Source of the DNA: Candidatus Omnitrophota bacterium
GTDB taxonomy: Bacteria > Omnitrophota > Gorgyraeia > Velamenicoccales > Velamenicoccaceae
Assembly: GCA_028717105.1 (NCBI GenBank)
Contig: JAQUOM010000101.1
Span: 1 to 5,519, forward strand
Direction of reading: 5' to 3'
DNA: 5,519 nt
Below, one piece after another: positions 4,407 to 5,519 of the stretch. The notes under the pieces were generated by a model that saw only the letters and a list, made by a program, of their open reading frames with translations, was not told the DNA's origin and did no database searches. Every line of letters starts with the position of its first letter. Within the stretch, counting starts at the first letter, position 1. The position numbers were made by a program, and so were the translations under genes.

Positions 4407-5452
4407 ACACGATGATCAAGGCCGACTGGACGCGCAAGGACCTCTTGGGTTTGAGAGAACTCTCGGCCGAAGAGATCTCCCTTATTCTCGGGACGGCAGA
4501 ATCTTTTAAGGAAGTCATCGGGCGGCCGATTAAAAAAGTGCCCGCGCTTCGCGGCAAGACAGTCGTTAACCTTTTTTATGAGCCGTCTACCCGTACGCGC
4601 ATTTCATTTGAGATTGCTGCGAAACGCCTTTCGGCGGACGTCATTAATATCTCGACGGAAACGTCAAGCGTACGCAAAGGCGAGACCCTGATCGATACCG
4701 GCCGCAACATCGAAGCCCTGAAGGTGGACATGATCGTCATGAGGCATTCCTGTTCGGGAGCGGCCGCCATGTTGGCGCGTCATATGGGGGCGAGCATCAT
4801 TAACGCCGGTGACGGATGGCACGAACATCCGACCCAGGCGCTTCTGGATATTTTCACGTTAAAAGAAAAGCTGGGGCGTATCGAGGGGATCCATGTTGCG
4901 ATCGTCGGAGACATCGCCCATTCGCGCGTGGCGCGTTCCAATATCTGGGGGCTTACGAAGCTCGGCGCCCGCGTGACGGTCTGCGCGCCGCCTTTGCTCA
5001 TTCCGCCGCGCATCGAAGAAATGGGCGTTTCTATTACGCATAACATTGAAGAGGCGCTTTCCGAGGCCGACGCGGTGAATGTCCTGCGGATGCAGTTTGA
5101 GCGCGACACGGGCGACGCCTTTCCGCAGCAGCTGGAATACTTTAAGAATTTCGGCATCACGGAGGAACGGCTTAAAAAAGCCAAAAAGAACATCATCGTC
5201 ATGCATCCCGGCCCCATCAACAGGGGGATTGAGATGTCCAGCGAGGTGGCGGACGGGGCGAATTCCGTGATCTTGGAGCAGGTCACCAATGGCATCGCGA
5301 TCCGGATGGCGGCCCTTTTCCTGGTGGCGCAAGCCAATGACAGCCGAAAGGCCAGGAAGACAAAGAGTCCAAAGGCGGAAGTCCGGCAGCCGGCTGCCGA
5401 TCCGCCGCCGCAGGAACGGAGCAGCGAGGCTGTGGGTTTAAGGAAAATATAA
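4403..5452 (+). CDS. pyrB: Aspartate carbamoyltransferase, catalytic subunit
   Basis: The enzyme condenses carbamoyl phosphate with aspartate to give N-carbamoyl-aspartate, the committed step of de novo pyrimidine synthesis. The N-terminal carbamoyl-phosphate domain has FYEPSTRTRISFE (58-70) with the STRTR loop at 62-66, SVRKGETLIDT (89-99) and HPTQALLD (142-149). The aspartate domain has VGDIAHSRVARSN (168-180), VLRMQFER (227-234) and HPGPINRG (268-275). Catalytic domains usually end soon after the VTNGIAIRMAALF helix (294-306). Here about 40 further residues (310-349), rich in Lys, Arg, Pro, Gln and Glu, form a low-complexity and probably disordered tail. ATG 4403 overlaps the pyrR stop; the in-frame ATG 4412 is an alternative start. 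No pyrI regulatory gene is seen in the 67 bases left, so a B. subtilis-like unregulated trimer under PyrR control is plausible. Confidence 0.97.
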   Translation: MNTMIKADWTRKDLLGLRELSAEEISLILGTAESFKEVIGRPIKKVPALRGKTVVNLFYEPSTRTRISFEIAAKRLSADVINISTETSSVRKGETLIDTGRNIEALKVDMIVMRHSCSGAAAMLARHMGASIINAGDGWHEHPTQALLDIFTLKEKLGRIEGIHVAIVGDIAHSRVARSNIWGLTKLGARVTVCAPPLLIPPRIEEMGVSITHNIEEALSEADAVNVLRMQFERDTGDAFPQQLEYFKNFGITEERLKKAKKNIIVMHPGPINRGIEMSSEVADGANSVILEQVTNGIAIRMAALFLVAQANDSRKARKTKSPKAEVRQPAADPPPQERSSEAVGLRKI

Positions 5453-5479
5453 AAACAGGAACTGCGGCTAAAATTTCCC

Positions 5480-5519
5480 ATGGATATTCTTATTAAGAAC
5501 GGTCATCTGATAGATCCGG
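5480..5519 (+). CDS. pyrC: Probable dihydroorotase, first 13 codons
   Basis: The gene runs off the right edge, and only MDILIKNGHLIDP is visible. This matches the usual opening of type I dihydroorotases and related cyclic amidohydrolases (x-x-LIKNGxxIDP). These begin with a small beta strand before the zinc-binding domain, which lies outside the window. Its place 27 bases after pyrB in a pyrR-pyrB operon makes dihydroorotase (carbamoyl-aspartate to dihydroorotate) by far the likeliest product. Other amidohydrolases, such as allantoinase, share the opening. The ribosome-binding signal is weak: the nearest AGGAA, at 5457-5461, is 18 bases before the start. Confidence 0.8.
   Translation, partial: MDILIKNGHLIDP

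Noticed and set aside
4780..5481. 233-codon - strand ORF opposite pyrB
   Set aside because: It lies almost wholly antisense to the conserved PyrB coding sequence, and the translation shows no family features.

Overview
This window is about 5.5 kb of bacterial chromosome. Two compact gene groups are read on the + strand, and no convincing gene was found on the - strand. The genes are typically bacterial, moderately GC-rich and tightly packed. The dispersed palindromes and the four-helix-bundle element flanked by GTTATTG-type repeats resemble what is common in uncultured candidate-phylum genomes. Omnitrophota (Candidatus Omnitrophica) is my best guess, but it is pattern recognition only and cannot be proved from this window.

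Group 1 (1-3376). It opens with the C-terminal third of glmS (glucosamine-6-phosphate synthase). The whole glmS-rsmI gap is then filled by a small AT-rich element (670-1106): a four-helix-bundle (23S rRNA intervening-sequence/S23 type) gene between inverted terminal repeats built from 8-bp units. Next come rsmI (16S rRNA C1402 2'-O-methyltransferase) and, overlapping its stop codon by one base, a multi-pass membrane protein that looks like a GT-C/PMT-type glycosyltransferase.

Intergenic region (3377-3863, 487 bp). This is the most informative part of the window. It holds a near-consensus sigma70 promoter (TTGACA, 17 bp, TATATT), a hairpin at the predicted 5' end of the transcript, and a hairpin that matches the architecture of the PyrR-binding loop of Bacillus pyr leaders (hexaloop CUGAGA fitting CNGNGA). 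After these come a short leader ORF and an intrinsic terminator that lies inside that ORF. The last 170 bases before pyrR are a palindrome-rich repeat with 23-nt direct repeats 144 bp apart.

Group 2 (3864-5519). pyrR (regulator), pyrB (aspartate transcarbamoylase) and the first 13 codons of a probable pyrC (dihydroorotase) form a de novo pyrimidine operon; pyrR and pyrB overlap by ATGA. The inferred logic is that UMP-bound PyrR binds the leader loop, hides the ribosome-binding region of the leader ORF and lets the terminator form. Without PyrR, ribosomes translate through the terminator and the operon is expressed. I found no obvious antiterminator hairpin. That favours this translation-coupled scheme, as I recall it being proposed for Thermus, over the Bacillus antiterminator scheme.
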